Source of the DNA: Adhaeribacter swui
Lineage (GTDB): Bacteria > Bacteroidota > Bacteroidia > Cytophagales > Hymenobacteraceae
DNA: 64,000 bases
Reading direction: 5' to 3'
NCBI RefSeq assembly: GCF_014217805.1
Contig: NZ_CP055156.1
Span: forward strand, 2,424,585-2,488,584
The notes beneath the pieces were generated by a model. The model saw only the letters and a program-made list of their open reading frames with translations, was not told the DNA's origin and did not search any database. The position numbers and the translations under genes were made by a program. Positions 54,001-61,868 of this stretch are shown here, piece by piece. Numbering within the stretch: position 1 is the first letter of the stretch; the number at the start of each line of letters is the position of its first letter.

Positions 54001-54323
54001 TTTTTATTTGCTTTAAGTTGTTGTAAAACATCGTCTAGCTGGCCAAACCGTTTCGCCAATAGTTGTTTGAACTGCTCCAACCACTTTTCTATGTCTTGCA
54101 TCTTATCGGCGTTCAAATGATAGTAAATTTCCCGGCCTTGTTGCTGCTGCGTTAAAATTTCGCATTCCGTGAGCACCTGTATGTGTTTAGAAATAGCTTG
54201 CCGGCTGCTGTTAAAATGCTCGGCAATGGCATTGGGCGTAAGCGCACCTACGGCCAGTAGCATAATAATGGCGCGCCGCGTGGGGTCCGAAATGGCTTGA
54301 AAAACGTCTCGTCGGGTTTGCAT
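53997..54323 (-). CDS. ArsR-type winged-helix regulator
   Basis: 108 residues, small helix-turn-helix repressor: MQTRRDVFQAISDPTRRAII, ALTPNAIAEHFNSSRQAISKH and HIQVLTECEILTQQQQGREI are the classic ArsR/SmtB pattern. No metal-binding cysteine motif of the ArsR type is visible, so it is likely a ligand-independent or small-molecule member (as in ArsR-AHSA1 pairs). First gene of a two-gene operon. Confidence 0.92.
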   Translation of the reverse strand: MQTRRDVFQAISDPTRRAIIMLLAVGALTPNAIAEHFNSSRQAISKHIQVLTECEILTQQQQGREIYYHLNADKMQDIEKWLEQFKQLLAKRFGQLDDVLQQLKANKK

Positions 54324-54509
54324 TTATCTTAACCTGCAACTATATGGTTGCAAATATAAGTGCAACTAAGTGGTTGCGCAAGTAAAATTTTAAAAAAATT
54401 AATTTTGGAGAAAGCAAGTAAGAGTTGTGAGGGAAAAATGCAGCCTGTAACGCAATACATTTGCGATGTAGATGTACATTAAAACGGCGGCGTTGGGCTA
54501 TAAAAATAA

Positions 54510-54545
54510 ACGCGTCCTGGTGAGGTCAACTTCATCAGGACGCGT
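54510..54545 (-). terminator. Hairpin terminator near the hydrolase gene
   Basis: 14-bp stem with one G-T pair (54510-54523, ACGCGTCCTGGTGA, with 54532-54545, TCATCAGGACGCGT). No T run, so termination strength is unsure. Lies between the ArsR gene and the hydrolase. Confidence 0.6.
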
Positions 54546-54601
54546 CGGGGAAAACGAAGTGTTATTCTTTACCTGGTTGAATTAAATCAAAGCTACTACT
54601 A

Positions 54602-55498
54602 TTAAGGCATATTCTTTTTCTCCACTGTCCAGCCCGCAGATTGGGCCAGGCCAGCCGGATTGCCGGTAAACATTTTGCCCGCTTCTTTATCGGCTTTTAA
54701 TTGCCATTTGTACCAGGCCGTAGCTACGCGGGCAAATTCGCCGCCGTGGGGTTGGCTGTACGTGCCGCCGTGCCCCACATCCATATTACCTACAAAAACC
54801 GGTACGTGGTTAATCTGCTTAAAATCGTCCATGCCGTTGTTATAAGCAATATCCGAGGGACCGCCTAAAAGGTAAAGTGTGGGAGTGTGTATTTTTTTTA
54901 ATTGCTCTTTACTGAGTTGCGGCATTCCGGGCATCCGGCTGGCTGCCGGATTGGTAAAGATGCCGCTGTTGCAAACCACGGTGGTGGTAATTCTGGGATC
55001 GCCGGCTACTTCCAGGGTTTGCAAGCCTCCGCAGGACATGCCGCTCACGGCAATTTTGCTGACGTCTATTTTGTTGTAATAAGGGCTATTCCGGTCTTTA
55101 TTCTGGGCAATAGCCCAATCAATAGCAGCCGTTAACTGCGCCGATTGGGAACGGTCTTTTACTTGTTCGCCGCTTTCTTTGGGCATAACGCCAATGGCCA
55201 CCACCAGAAAACCATGCGAAGCTACCTCGTTTAAAAAGTTAACGTGCTCCCAGGGCGAGTTGTAGCAGGCGCCATTTCCCCAGGCAATAATCGGTAACTT
55301 ATTCTTTTTACTAAACGCACTTATATCTTTTGGCCGGAACACCGTGTGGGTGGGCAAAGAAGCCTCGGTTAACATCAGGGCCGGGTACTTGCCGGTGCCC
55401 CCGTCTTCGATAGTTCTGGAACTTACATCCTGAGCCCATAAGGAATTGATAGAAGCAAGAAAGATAAATGCCGAAGCTAAAAAATTTAAAATTCGCAT
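54602..55498 (-). CDS. Alpha/beta-hydrolase, secreted
   Basis: 298 residues with a signal peptide (NFLASAFIFLASINSLWA, cut before QDV). Nucleophile motif SGMSCGG, Asp in LYLLGGPSDIAYNN, His in VGHGGTYSQPHG: a full catalytic triad pattern resembling cutinase/chlorophyllase-like hydrolases. Substrate unknown. Single gene. Confidence 0.88.
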   Translation of the reverse strand: MRILNFLASAFIFLASINSLWAQDVSSRTIEDGGTGKYPALMLTEASLPTHTVFRPKDISAFSKKNKLPIIAWGNGACYNSPWEHVNFLNEVASHGFLVVAIGVMPKESGEQVKDRSQSAQLTAAIDWAIAQNKDRNSPYYNKIDVSKIAVSGMSCGGLQTLEVAGDPRITTTVVCNSGIFTNPAASRMPGMPQLSKEQLKKIHTPTLYLLGGPSDIAYNNGMDDFKQINHVPVFVGNMDVGHGGTYSQPHGGEFARVATAWYKWQLKADKEAGKMFTGNPAGLAQSAGWTVEKKNMP

Positions 55499-55630
55499 GC
55501 GTTTTATAGGTTAAATTAACAGAATGATTTAGGGCAAATACCTGAAGCAAAATCTCAAACTTATTCGTTATTCGCGAAATGCCATTAACCGAAAAGAAAA
55601 CAAAGCTGTTTCAGGGGCACAGATAGCAGT

Positions 55631-56251
55631 TTAGTCATAAATATAATACTTCCAATGCTTCTTTCCGGTACTATTTAGATTAGTTGACTCGCCCGTTGTT
55701 TGATGAGAATCGGTTGGATCATACTGCACCACTTCAAAATTAAAGTTAAACAACACATTCTGCGTAAAGGTAACCGTGTAAGCATTCGGAGTTTTATCAT
55801 AGAAATAGGTAAACACTCCAATAATACCAGATGGTGGAATCTTTTTGGTTAGCTCCGCTACAGTTTTAGGGTAAGCTCCTGTTTTCTGGTGATATTGTTC
55901 TATCTGCTTCACCAGCGCCGCAGCATTGGCTATGGCTATGTTTCGGCTCATTTTTCTGGTCAGGTCAGATAACCACCCTGTGGATGCCAGGCTAATAACA
56001 GGCAATACCCAACAAAGAATTGCCAGCGCTTTTATAACGGAAGTAGTTTTTGGCTGCTTAAATGCGCTAATAGTCCAGATTAAACCGGTTGGAATGAGCA
56101 CGATGCCTAATAACCCAAGCAGTATACCGGCAGAGAAAAAAAATTGCGCCGGATAGTACAGCCAGGCTGGGCCGGGCAGAAACGGCAAGTTGGTTAATAA
56201 AACCGCTGAAACACAGGTTAAGACTACTATCTTCCAAATTCTTTTATTCAT
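55631..56251 (-). CDS. Membrane protein with a periplasmic pseudopilin-like domain
   Basis: 206 residues: three predicted helices in the first 95 residues (about 8-25, 30-58 and 74-92), then a soluble domain (IANAAALVKQIEQYHQKTGAYPKTVAELTKKIPPS), reported here in parts as IEQYHQKTGAYPKTVAELTK, whose YHxxTGxYP motif resembles the pseudopilin-type domain. The rest is beta-rich. Not assigned to a known pathway. Single gene, divergent from the macrolide phosphotransferase. Confidence 0.7.
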   Translation of the reverse strand: MNKRIWKIVVLTCVSAVLLTNLPFLPGPAWLYYPAQFFFSAGILLGLLGIVLIPTGLIWTISAFKQPKTTSVIKALAILCWVLPVISLASTGWLSDLTRKMSRNIAIANAAALVKQIEQYHQKTGAYPKTVAELTKKIPPSGIIGVFTYFYDKTPNAYTVTFTQNVLFNFNFEVVQYDPTDSHQTTGESTNLNSTGKKHWKYYIYD

Positions 56252-56438
56252 GTTTTCTGAAAATGCTTATCCTACAGGTAATAATCTGGCATCTAGGTTA
56301 AGCAAGCGGCTTAGTGCTGAAATTTTAAACTAATCAATAGTTTTCTTGATTAGGTTTGATTCAAATTACTTATTTTACGGCTAAGCTGAAGCCAGCAGAA
56401 AATAAATTTTTTAAAAATTTACTTTAAAAGAAAGTAAA

Positions 56439-57326
56439 ATGGACACGCAGGAAATAGTAAAACTTGCCGCGGAACACGGATTGGTATTGCAGGATAACAT
56501 CCAGCTAAACGAAATGGGCGCCGACTTTCGGGTAGCTTACGCCAGTGATTTATCCGGACAAAAATGGATATTACGTATTCCCCGCAGAACCGACCTCGCG
56601 GAGCAAATAGAAAAGGAAAAAAACATCCTGGCGCTCGTAAAAGACCGGCTTTCTGTAGCCGTACCGGATTGGCAAATAGTTACGCCGCGGTTAGTGGCTT
56701 ACCCCATGCTGGAAAATAGCCCCGTTCTTACCTATGACCCGCAAACCTACGAAGTTACCTGGTACGTCGACCGCAACAGCAAAGAATACATTCCTACTTT
56801 GGCCAGTACGTTGGTGCAGTTGCACGAAATTCCGGAGCAGGCGGCGGCAGCGCACGGTATTAAAATAACCACGCCCGAAACAATCCGGCAGGAAATCCAG
56901 GATAAGCTGGAGAAAGTAAAAAACGCCCTGCCGCTCTCGGCGCAGCTCGAAGAGCGGTGGCGTAGCTGGCTCAATAACGACCGCCTGTGGCCCGATTTTA
57001 CTTGTTTTATTCACGGCGATTTGTTTGCCGGTCATATTTTAGCTAAATCCGATGGGCAAATTACAGGCATTATTGATTGGTCGGAAGGGCAAATGGGTGA
57101 TCCTGCGGTAGATTTTTCGGGTCATCTGGCCGCTTTTGGCGAAGAAAGCCTGCGCGAATTAATTGCTTGCTACGAAAAAGCCGGCGGAAAAGTATGGGAC
57201 AGTTTATTTGCCCAGGTCGTAGAACGGCACGCAGCTTCCCCGTTGTTCTACGCGTATTTTGCCATTAAAACCCAAAGCCCGGAACATATCGAAGCCGCCA
57301 AAGCGCAACTGAATCCGGTAGCGTAG
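56439..57326 (+). CDS. Macrolide 2'-phosphotransferase (Mph family)
   Basis: 295 residues of the aminoglycoside-kinase-like fold. Brenner motif FIHGDLFAGHI (catalytic Asp) and metal/ATP motif ITGIIDWSEGQMGDPAVDF, plus the N-lobe WILRIPRRTDLAEQIEKE and WYVDRNS characteristic of Mph proteins. Phosphorylates the desosamine 2'-hydroxyl of macrolides, inactivating erythromycin-type drugs. Chromosomal, unlinked to mobile elements except the cassette array 0.6 kb away. The ATG at 56439 is well placed. Confidence 0.92.
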   Translation: MDTQEIVKLAAEHGLVLQDNIQLNEMGADFRVAYASDLSGQKWILRIPRRTDLAEQIEKEKNILALVKDRLSVAVPDWQIVTPRLVAYPMLENSPVLTYDPQTYEVTWYVDRNSKEYIPTLASTLVQLHEIPEQAAAAHGIKITTPETIRQEIQDKLEKVKNALPLSAQLEERWRSWLNNDRLWPDFTCFIHGDLFAGHILAKSDGQITGIIDWSEGQMGDPAVDFSGHLAAFGEESLRELIACYEKAGGKVWDSLFAQVVERHAASPLFYAYFAIKTQSPEHIEAAKAQLNPVA

Positions 57327-57502
57327 CAGGTTGATAAGTTACGTGTAAAAAGTAAATTATTGATTTACAGATAGACAATTATTGCTTAAACAATATCCTG
57401 CGGAGTGACTGATTTCGGTTCTACAGCTAAATTTTTAAAAAATTTCATTTCGGGCAAATACCGGAACGGATAACCTGTATTGGGTTAATGGTTTTATTAA
57501 GG

Positions 57503-57847
57503 CTAGGATTTAATAACAAAAGCCTGTAGCCCAGCCATTTTCCCATCGCGAAATTGCCAGACGTCGCAGTAGTTGTATTCGGTTGTTTGTCCGTCTTTAT
57601 CTGGTAAACTGATTTTACCCAGAGCCGTGACGAAATCACCTTCAGCAATTAAATTTTCGACCATAAACTGGGGCGGCTCCAGGTAAGTTTTTGCCATATA
57701 TTGCCGGACCGCTTCCTTGCCGCGCAGGGTTTGGTCGCCTACAAAGTTCCATTGCGTATCGTCGGTGCAGAAAGCCAGAAATCCTTCGTAGTCGCCTTTG
57801 GTAATTGCGGCGTTTGCCTGTTCTAATACTGCTTTATTATTTTCCAT
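57503..57847 (-). CDS. SnoaL/NTF2-like protein
   Basis: 114 residues from the ATG at 57847; the frame could begin 10 residues earlier. NTF2 fold: LEQANAAITKGDYEGFLAFC, TDDTQWNFVGDQTLRG, VRQYMAKTYLEPPQFMVEN. The conserved D..W..G pattern belongs to SnoaL-type small proteins (isomerase-like or binding). Function unknown. Lies at the end of the cassette array. Confidence 0.85.
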   Translation of the reverse strand: MENNKAVLEQANAAITKGDYEGFLAFCTDDTQWNFVGDQTLRGKEAVRQYMAKTYLEPPQFMVENLIAEGDFVTALGKISLPDKDGQTTEYNYCDVWQFRDGKMAGLQAFVIKS

Positions 57848-57934
57848 GATCAAACTACCTTTTGTTAGTAAAGGCAATATATATAAGAAAGAGGTTCTTA
57901 ATTCTGTTAGTTTCTGGAAGTGATACGTGTTTTT

Positions 57935-58315
57935 TTATTTATCTAAAAATATACTAGCTGTCAAAATAGTTAATGGCATTATGATACAATATGCTAGTCC
58001 ACACAAATATGACATCTTGTGGTACATTGAAATATGTCTTAATTTGTAGTTTCTGTAGCCTATAATTGCCATAATAACAAAACCTGGGATTGTTAAAAAG
58101 AATGCTCCTAATGAAGCCATCCCAGACCATTTCCAAAATAATTCGGTTAAAATAATCAGCAATATGCCACCGTATATACTAAAAATAAAAAAGAGGTCAA
58201 TCAATGGTGGATTTTCAATGGATTCTTTTAAAATCCTCTTTTTAAGAAATAAGTAACCTAGCAGTCCAATAATCGGAGTTATTACATGGATTAATAAGAA
58301 TGTTAGGATTTCCAT
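57935..58315 (-). CDS. Cassette gene 4: small membrane protein
   Basis: 126 residues with four predicted helices (about 5-23, 40-59, 65-87 and 103-121). Codon use is AT-richer than the neighbouring core genes. Unknown function. It is the last member of the attC-separated array: attC-like site 3 lies directly upstream (its ATG is about 14 bp from the site), and no clear attC site follows it. Confidence 0.65.
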   Translation of the reverse strand: MEILTFLLIHVITPIIGLLGYLFLKKRILKESIENPPLIDLFFIFSIYGGILLIILTELFWKWSGMASLGAFFLTIPGFVIMAIIGYRNYKLRHISMYHKMSYLCGLAYCIIMPLTILTASIFLDK

Positions 58316-58328
58316 TTATGTAAATATG

Positions 58329-58393
58329 TGCTAACGTACTTGTATAAACGGCAGTCACCGTCGGCCGAAGCTGGCATTTATACCATGTTGGCT
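58329..58393 (-). repeat. attC-like site 3 (cassette boundary)
   Basis: On the minus strand it begins AGCCAACATGGTATAAATG (R'' with AAC) and ends TTTATACAAGTACGTTAGCA (R' GTTAGCA), with an inner GC-rich part (CTTCGGCCGACGGTG). Outer arms pair imperfectly, giving the folded attC form. About 65 bp, normal for short attC sites. Confidence 0.7.
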
Positions 58394-58403
58394 GTTGCCT
58401 TTT

Positions 58404-59153
58404 TTACTTTTGTCCAAGTAAGCCTAAGCTTGGAGCAACATCTTTCCTTTTATCCAGCTGGGAAGGGTCGATACTCCATTCCCCCGCAATCTTCATCACC
58501 AACTCTTCATCTGCCCAAGTTATATCTTCTCTTTCAAAATATTTATTGTCTTTCGCTTCGTCAGAAAAGGTATTGGCGAGTTTTAGTGACTTTTCAAAAC
58601 CAATTGGAGTGCCTTCAATTAAAATATTTTCTCCTGATTCACCTAAATATGAATAAACTCGAGACACTTTTCCATCTGTTGCTTTCATCCAGCAATGATA
58701 TTCCACAATTCGGTGAGTGCTGAAAAACTGCGCTTCCCCGAATTCTTTACTTAAAATCTGTAGTAGCTCTTTTACTTCATAAATACTTTCTTCACTTCCG
58801 TCGTGAGGAAGTCCCACACCACAAGACAATGTCCAGCCATCTATAGCTGGTGTGATAAAAATAGAACCAGCATATGCCTTTTCTATTCCAACTTTCCAAT
58901 TGCACTCCTTTACATTCTTTATTCCCAGAATTCTAGCAATCTTAGCTTTGTCATCTGTCTTGACTGCAAACCACATACATTTATAGCCAAACCCTACAGG
59001 CAAATCTGGAACTGTTTGGTTTTTAGTTTCAAGAACTTTGTCGGAGATGTTAGGCGAGGCTTGGGTAGTTCTACCTTTGAGCATCAAAAATCCTAAGAAT
59101 ATAATTACTGTAAATCCTATTACTATTCCTATTGTCATATTGATACCCTTCAT
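58404..59153 (-). CDS. Cassette gene 3: single-span membrane protein of unknown function
   Basis: 249 residues. One N-terminal helix (MTIGIVIGFTVIIFLGFLML), then a soluble alpha/beta region rich in GW/GS turns (YKCMWFAVKTDDKAKIARIL, CNWKVGIEKAYAGSIFITP, VEYHCWMKATDGKVSRVYSY). No family recognised. AT-rich codon use, same orientation as its neighbours, bounded by attC-like sites on both sides (attC 2 upstream, attC 3 ten bp downstream of the stop). Confidence 0.7.
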   Translation of the reverse strand: MKGINMTIGIVIGFTVIIFLGFLMLKGRTTQASPNISDKVLETKNQTVPDLPVGFGYKCMWFAVKTDDKAKIARILGIKNVKECNWKVGIEKAYAGSIFITPAIDGWTLSCGVGLPHDGSEESIYEVKELLQILSKEFGEAQFFSTHRIVEYHCWMKATDGKVSRVYSYLGESGENILIEGTPIGFEKSLKLANTFSDEAKDNKYFEREDITWADEELVMKIAGEWSIDPSQLDKRKDVAPSLGLLGQK

Positions 59154-59181
59154 TCTGAAGTTAATTTTATTTTAAGGTTAC

Positions 59182-59248
59182 AGCCAACGGTTTGTATATG
59201 CAGAGCCAGCAGCGGAGCAAGGGTTTTGTATATACAAACCATTGTGTG
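59182..59248 (-). repeat. attC-like site 2
   Basis: Minus strand: ACACAATGGTTTGTATATAC at the R'' side and ATATACAAACCGTTGGCT at the R' side. Fourteen bases on each side (AATGGTTTGTATAT / ATATACAAACCGTT) pair with a single G-T; the centre (CTTGCTCCGCTGCTGGCTC) forms the inner arm. R' GTTGGCT lies 59188-59182. Confidence 0.75.
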
Positions 59249-59258
59249 AAGTGCTTTT

Positions 59259-59429
59259 TTATTCAGTTGTTAAATCTTTAGCTTTAACAACAACAACTTG
59301 CCCGTTTTGTGAGAAAACAAGTTCTCCATCCTCTTTTTGTTTCTTGCGGATAAGCCGTTCAACTGCCAAATCAATTCCTTTTAAAATTTTGCTTCTCAGG
59401 TCTGTGGTATTTAATTTGCCTTTATTCAT
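59259..59429 (-). CDS. Cassette gene 2b: 56-residue partner of the zeta-type kinase
   Basis: 56 residues, ATG at 59429, overlapping the zeta-type gene by 8 bp so that the two are coupled. Sequence starts MNKGKLNTTDLRSKILKGID, continues with a charged helix (LAVERLIRKKQKEDGEL) and ends in a strand-rich part (VFSQNGQVVVVKAKDLTTE). Shape and position match a small cognate partner (antitoxin) of zeta-type kinases, but no direct evidence exists. It was missed by a length cut. Confidence 0.6.
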   Translation of the reverse strand: MNKGKLNTTDLRSKILKGIDLAVERLIRKKQKEDGELVFSQNGQVVVVKAKDLTTE

Positions 59430-59997
59430 TGCTCAGAGTCTTTAATTTAGTCCAAATCTGTTCACTTTGGATGTTTAGTTCTTGGTCTTCTTGTCCTTCT
59501 GCTACTATTTTATATGGATTCTGTGAATTATCAATCAGTATCCAGTAGTTGCATATAGGGATGAATAGCTTAAAAAGATTTTGTATCCCTTTCTTATATC
59601 TTCTACGGATAATTTCTTCTGGGATATTATGTCCGCCTTCCGATACTCTTCTTTTTACCCTGGCAATCGCCAATTCAGGAGAGTTTAACCAAAAGTAAAC
59701 CAAAGCAATGCTGTAGTCCTTTTCCTTGGCTTTCTTGATTGTCTGCACATAGCTTCTTGTGGCAAGTGTAGTTTCTATAGCAAAGTCTTCTTGCTTTTTA
59801 AGTAGTTCGCCAATGCGGTGCAGCATTATTCTTCCTGCTTCAACAGCAACTTTTTCCGGCTGAAACGGAGAAAGCCCACGGGCAATTTCATCTGCATTAA
59901 CAAATTCACGGCAATCAAGCATTTCAGGAAGAACAGTAAAAGAAGCTGTTGTTTTTCCTGCCCCATTACAGCCAGATATGATGTATAAGTTTGGCAT
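59422..59997 (-). CDS. Cassette gene 2a: zeta toxin family kinase
   Basis: 191 residues. Walker A SGCNGAGKTTASFTVLPE, followed by FVNADEIARGLSPFQPE and FAIETTLATRSYV (the ETT substrate/ATP region of zeta and related kinases), then VKRRVSEGGHNIPEE (with the conserved Arg pair) and RYKKGIQN. Zeta-type enzymes phosphorylate UDP-N-acetylglucosamine or related metabolites and act as toxins or in phage defence; whether this one is toxic is untested. AT-rich codon use, cassette-borne. Confidence 0.85.
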   Translation of the reverse strand: MPNLYIISGCNGAGKTTASFTVLPEMLDCREFVNADEIARGLSPFQPEKVAVEAGRIMLHRIGELLKKQEDFAIETTLATRSYVQTIKKAKEKDYSIALVYFWLNSPELAIARVKRRVSEGGHNIPEEIIRRRYKKGIQNLFKLFIPICNYWILIDNSQNPYKIVAEGQEDQELNIQSEQIWTKLKTLSNE

Positions 59998-60061
59998 TTA
60001 TGATTCTTTTACCAAATATACAACTTTGTCAAATTTATCAGCCAGCAATCCTTAGCATTAC

Positions 60062-60129
60062 GCCCAACGTTTAGTATAAGCGGCGGGCAAGGCTGTAGGC
60101 CGAAGACTGACGTTTATACCTTGTTAGTG
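60062..60129 (-). repeat. attC-like site 1
   Basis: Minus strand: CACTAACAAGGTATAAACG at the R'' side and TTATACTAAACGTTGGGC at the R' side (R' GTTGGGC at 60068-60062 fits GTTRRRY). AGGTATAAACG and CTTATAC can pair; the centre (CTTCGGCCTACAGCCTTG) is GC-rich. The stop codon of cassette gene 1 lies inside R'' (60126-60124), exactly as in classical gene cassettes. Confidence 0.75.
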
Positions 60130-60849
60130 GTTTTTATTTTCTTTTTTAAGCTTATCAAATTTAGAAAAGAGTTCTTCTATTTTATTTTTTAAATTATTAA
60201 TTGATTGTTCTGTCTGCATACTTTCTTCTTTAATTTTGATATTTGCAAACAATGTTAACTTAGTAAGGAAGTCTTGCAACTGCCTTAATATATTAAGAAA
60301 TGCAGAAATAGTATTTCCCGCTGCCTCACCATCAAGCTTTAAAGTTGTATCATAGTATAAGCAAAAGTCTTTGTCTATATGGCCAGCTATTGTATTCCTA
60401 ATTCCTTTAATAGTTTTCAAATCATGTTCTTTTCTAAACTTTTTTATTGTTGAAAAAATATTATTGAAGTCAGGCAAGAAACTCGGGTAGTTAGAGTTGA
60501 TAATTCCTCTTAAAACAGGCTGTTGGCTCTGACTATATGTTTCTAAAGTTTCATTTATAATCAAATATCCATTTTTTATAAAGTAGGCTCGTTCCCAAGG
60601 CTGTTTAACAATACACAAATGTTTACATACAACTAGTAAATCAAGGAGTGAGATTGTAATCAAAGCATTCACTCCGTTAAGATTTTCCAATTCTGAAAAT
60701 ATATTTAGATTAGCTTCAGGAGAAGTAACAGCAATCAAGGATTTTGCCTCCTTTTGTGCCTCCAAAAAGCTTCTAAGCTTATCAAGATGAGAGGTATAGA
60801 AAGGAATACATTCGTCTGCTGTCTTGATTAAATTATCAAATCCACTCAT
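60124..60849 (-). CDS. Cassette gene 1: coiled-coil protein of unknown function
   Basis: 241 residues from the ATG at 60849; an earlier TTG would add three residues. Mainly alpha-helical and AT-rich (IISLLDLLVVCKHLCIVKQP, YLIINETLETYSQSQQPVL), ending in a Lys/Glu-rich coiled coil (EQSINNLKNKIEELFSKFDK). The final codons sit in the attC 1 R'' sequence. No family recognised. First cassette of the array in transcription order. Confidence 0.7.
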   Translation of the reverse strand: MSGFDNLIKTADECIPFYTSHLDKLRSFLEAQKEAKSLIAVTSPEANLNIFSELENLNGVNALITISLLDLLVVCKHLCIVKQPWERAYFIKNGYLIINETLETYSQSQQPVLRGIINSNYPSFLPDFNNIFSTIKKFRKEHDLKTIKGIRNTIAGHIDKDFCLYYDTTLKLDGEAAGNTISAFLNILRQLQDFLTKLTLFANIKIKEESMQTEQSINNLKNKIEELFSKFDKLKKENKNH

Positions 60850-60872
60850 TGAATTCAAATGTTGTTAATTAC

Positions 60873-60914
60873 CCCTAACTAGCAGATATAAAAAATAACA
60901 TACGCTTATCTGCA
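60873..60914 (-). repeat. Degenerate att-like end upstream of cassette 1
   Basis: Minus strand has GCAGATA ... TATCTGC (7-bp stem, 18-base loop, 60914-60883 region) followed by CTAGTTAGGGG; GTTAGGG resembles an R' box. Shorter than the other sites, so it may be a worn attC or the border of the array. Confidence 0.4.
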
Positions 60915-60955
60915 TTATATTTGAAATAAGATTTTTAAAAAGTTACTTCAACCAA

Positions 60956-61552
60956 CTACTTAAACCATTCCGAACCACCCCATAGCAGAAACAATTGGAA
61001 CAGTAAGGTTTTGGCGATGGCTGTTTTAAACAGGCGGAGGGCTTTGTTCAGGTGGTTTTCGATGTTGCTGTTGCTGGTATTTAGTTTCTGGGCAATTTCC
61101 TGGTTACTGAAGCCTTCCAGGCGGCTTAAGGTAAAAACTTGTTGGCGTACCGGGGGCAGCGATTCGATTAAATCCTTCACCTGCTGGCTCAGTTCATTGT
61201 ACCGTATTTGGTTTTCGGTAGAGCTCTCGGCGTAATCTTTGGCTGCTAGGTATTTATGGTAGGCATGCGCATACACCCGCCGTTTGGCCTTGTTATATAC
61301 CAGGTTTTTGGCAATCGTAAAGAGGTAGCTATCAATGCCGGATTCTGGTTGAATGGAGGCTCGTTTTTCCCAGACTTTCAGGAATACCTCCTGCACCACT
61401 TCTTCAGCTTCCTCTTTATTGCGAACCAGTTTTAAGGCAAAAGCATAAACTTTGGGTTCCAGGCAAAAATAAAGCTTGTCAAAGGCGGCTTCATTCCCTT
61501 TAACCAGTTCATAAACATCTTCTACCGAATAGTTTTTAGGCTCCGATTGCAT
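60956..61552 (-). CDS. ECF sigma factor, Bacteroidota FecI-like
   Basis: 198 residues. Region 2 (EEVVQEVFLKVWEKRASIQP, SYLFTIAKNLVYNKAKRRVY) and region 4 (LPPVRQQVFTLSRLEGFSNQ, EIAQKLNTSNSNIENHLNK) are clear. Divergent from a FecR-type anti-sigma gene, 316 bp away, and a SusC-type receptor; this is the standard Bacteroidota surface-signalling set-up in which receptor binding relieves FecR and activates the sigma factor. Confidence 0.94.
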   Translation of the reverse strand: MQSEPKNYSVEDVYELVKGNEAAFDKLYFCLEPKVYAFALKLVRNKEEAEEVVQEVFLKVWEKRASIQPESGIDSYLFTIAKNLVYNKAKRRVYAHAYHKYLAAKDYAESSTENQIRYNELSQQVKDLIESLPPVRQQVFTLSRLEGFSNQEIAQKLNTSNSNIENHLNKALRLFKTAIAKTLLFQLFLLWGGSEWFK

Positions 61553-61868
61553 TTTTTTAATTCATCACTAAACCAATTTTAAAATTTTTACTTTTAGCCG
61601 CCCTTATTCTGTAGCAGGAAAAGCAATTTTTAAAAAAAACCTTCAGCCAACCGAAATAGTAGATTTTAAACCGGAGCAAATTTTAGAAAAATAAGACTGT
61701 TCCGGGCGCACTTCCCTATTTTGCTTTAACCAAAGCCGGATTATTTTAAAAGTTTGTAAAACAGGTTGGTTAAATTAAAAAAAGAATATCTAAACCGAAA
61801 AAATATTTTAAAAGAGAGGTGGTGCCGGACCTGATTTGATTGTATTGATATAAAAGCAGGAAAATTTG
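61553..61868. other. Divergent promoter region, sigma factor / fecR
   Basis: 316 bp, AT-rich with several TTTAAA palindromes, no coding frame. Must hold promoters in both directions and probably the sigma-factor target; no exact TAnnTTTG was found. Confidence 0.4.

Noticed and set aside
57870-57934. A fourth attC site after cassette gene 4
   Set aside because: CTGTTAG is present at 57904-57910 but no paired R''/R' arms could be found, so the array end is left open.
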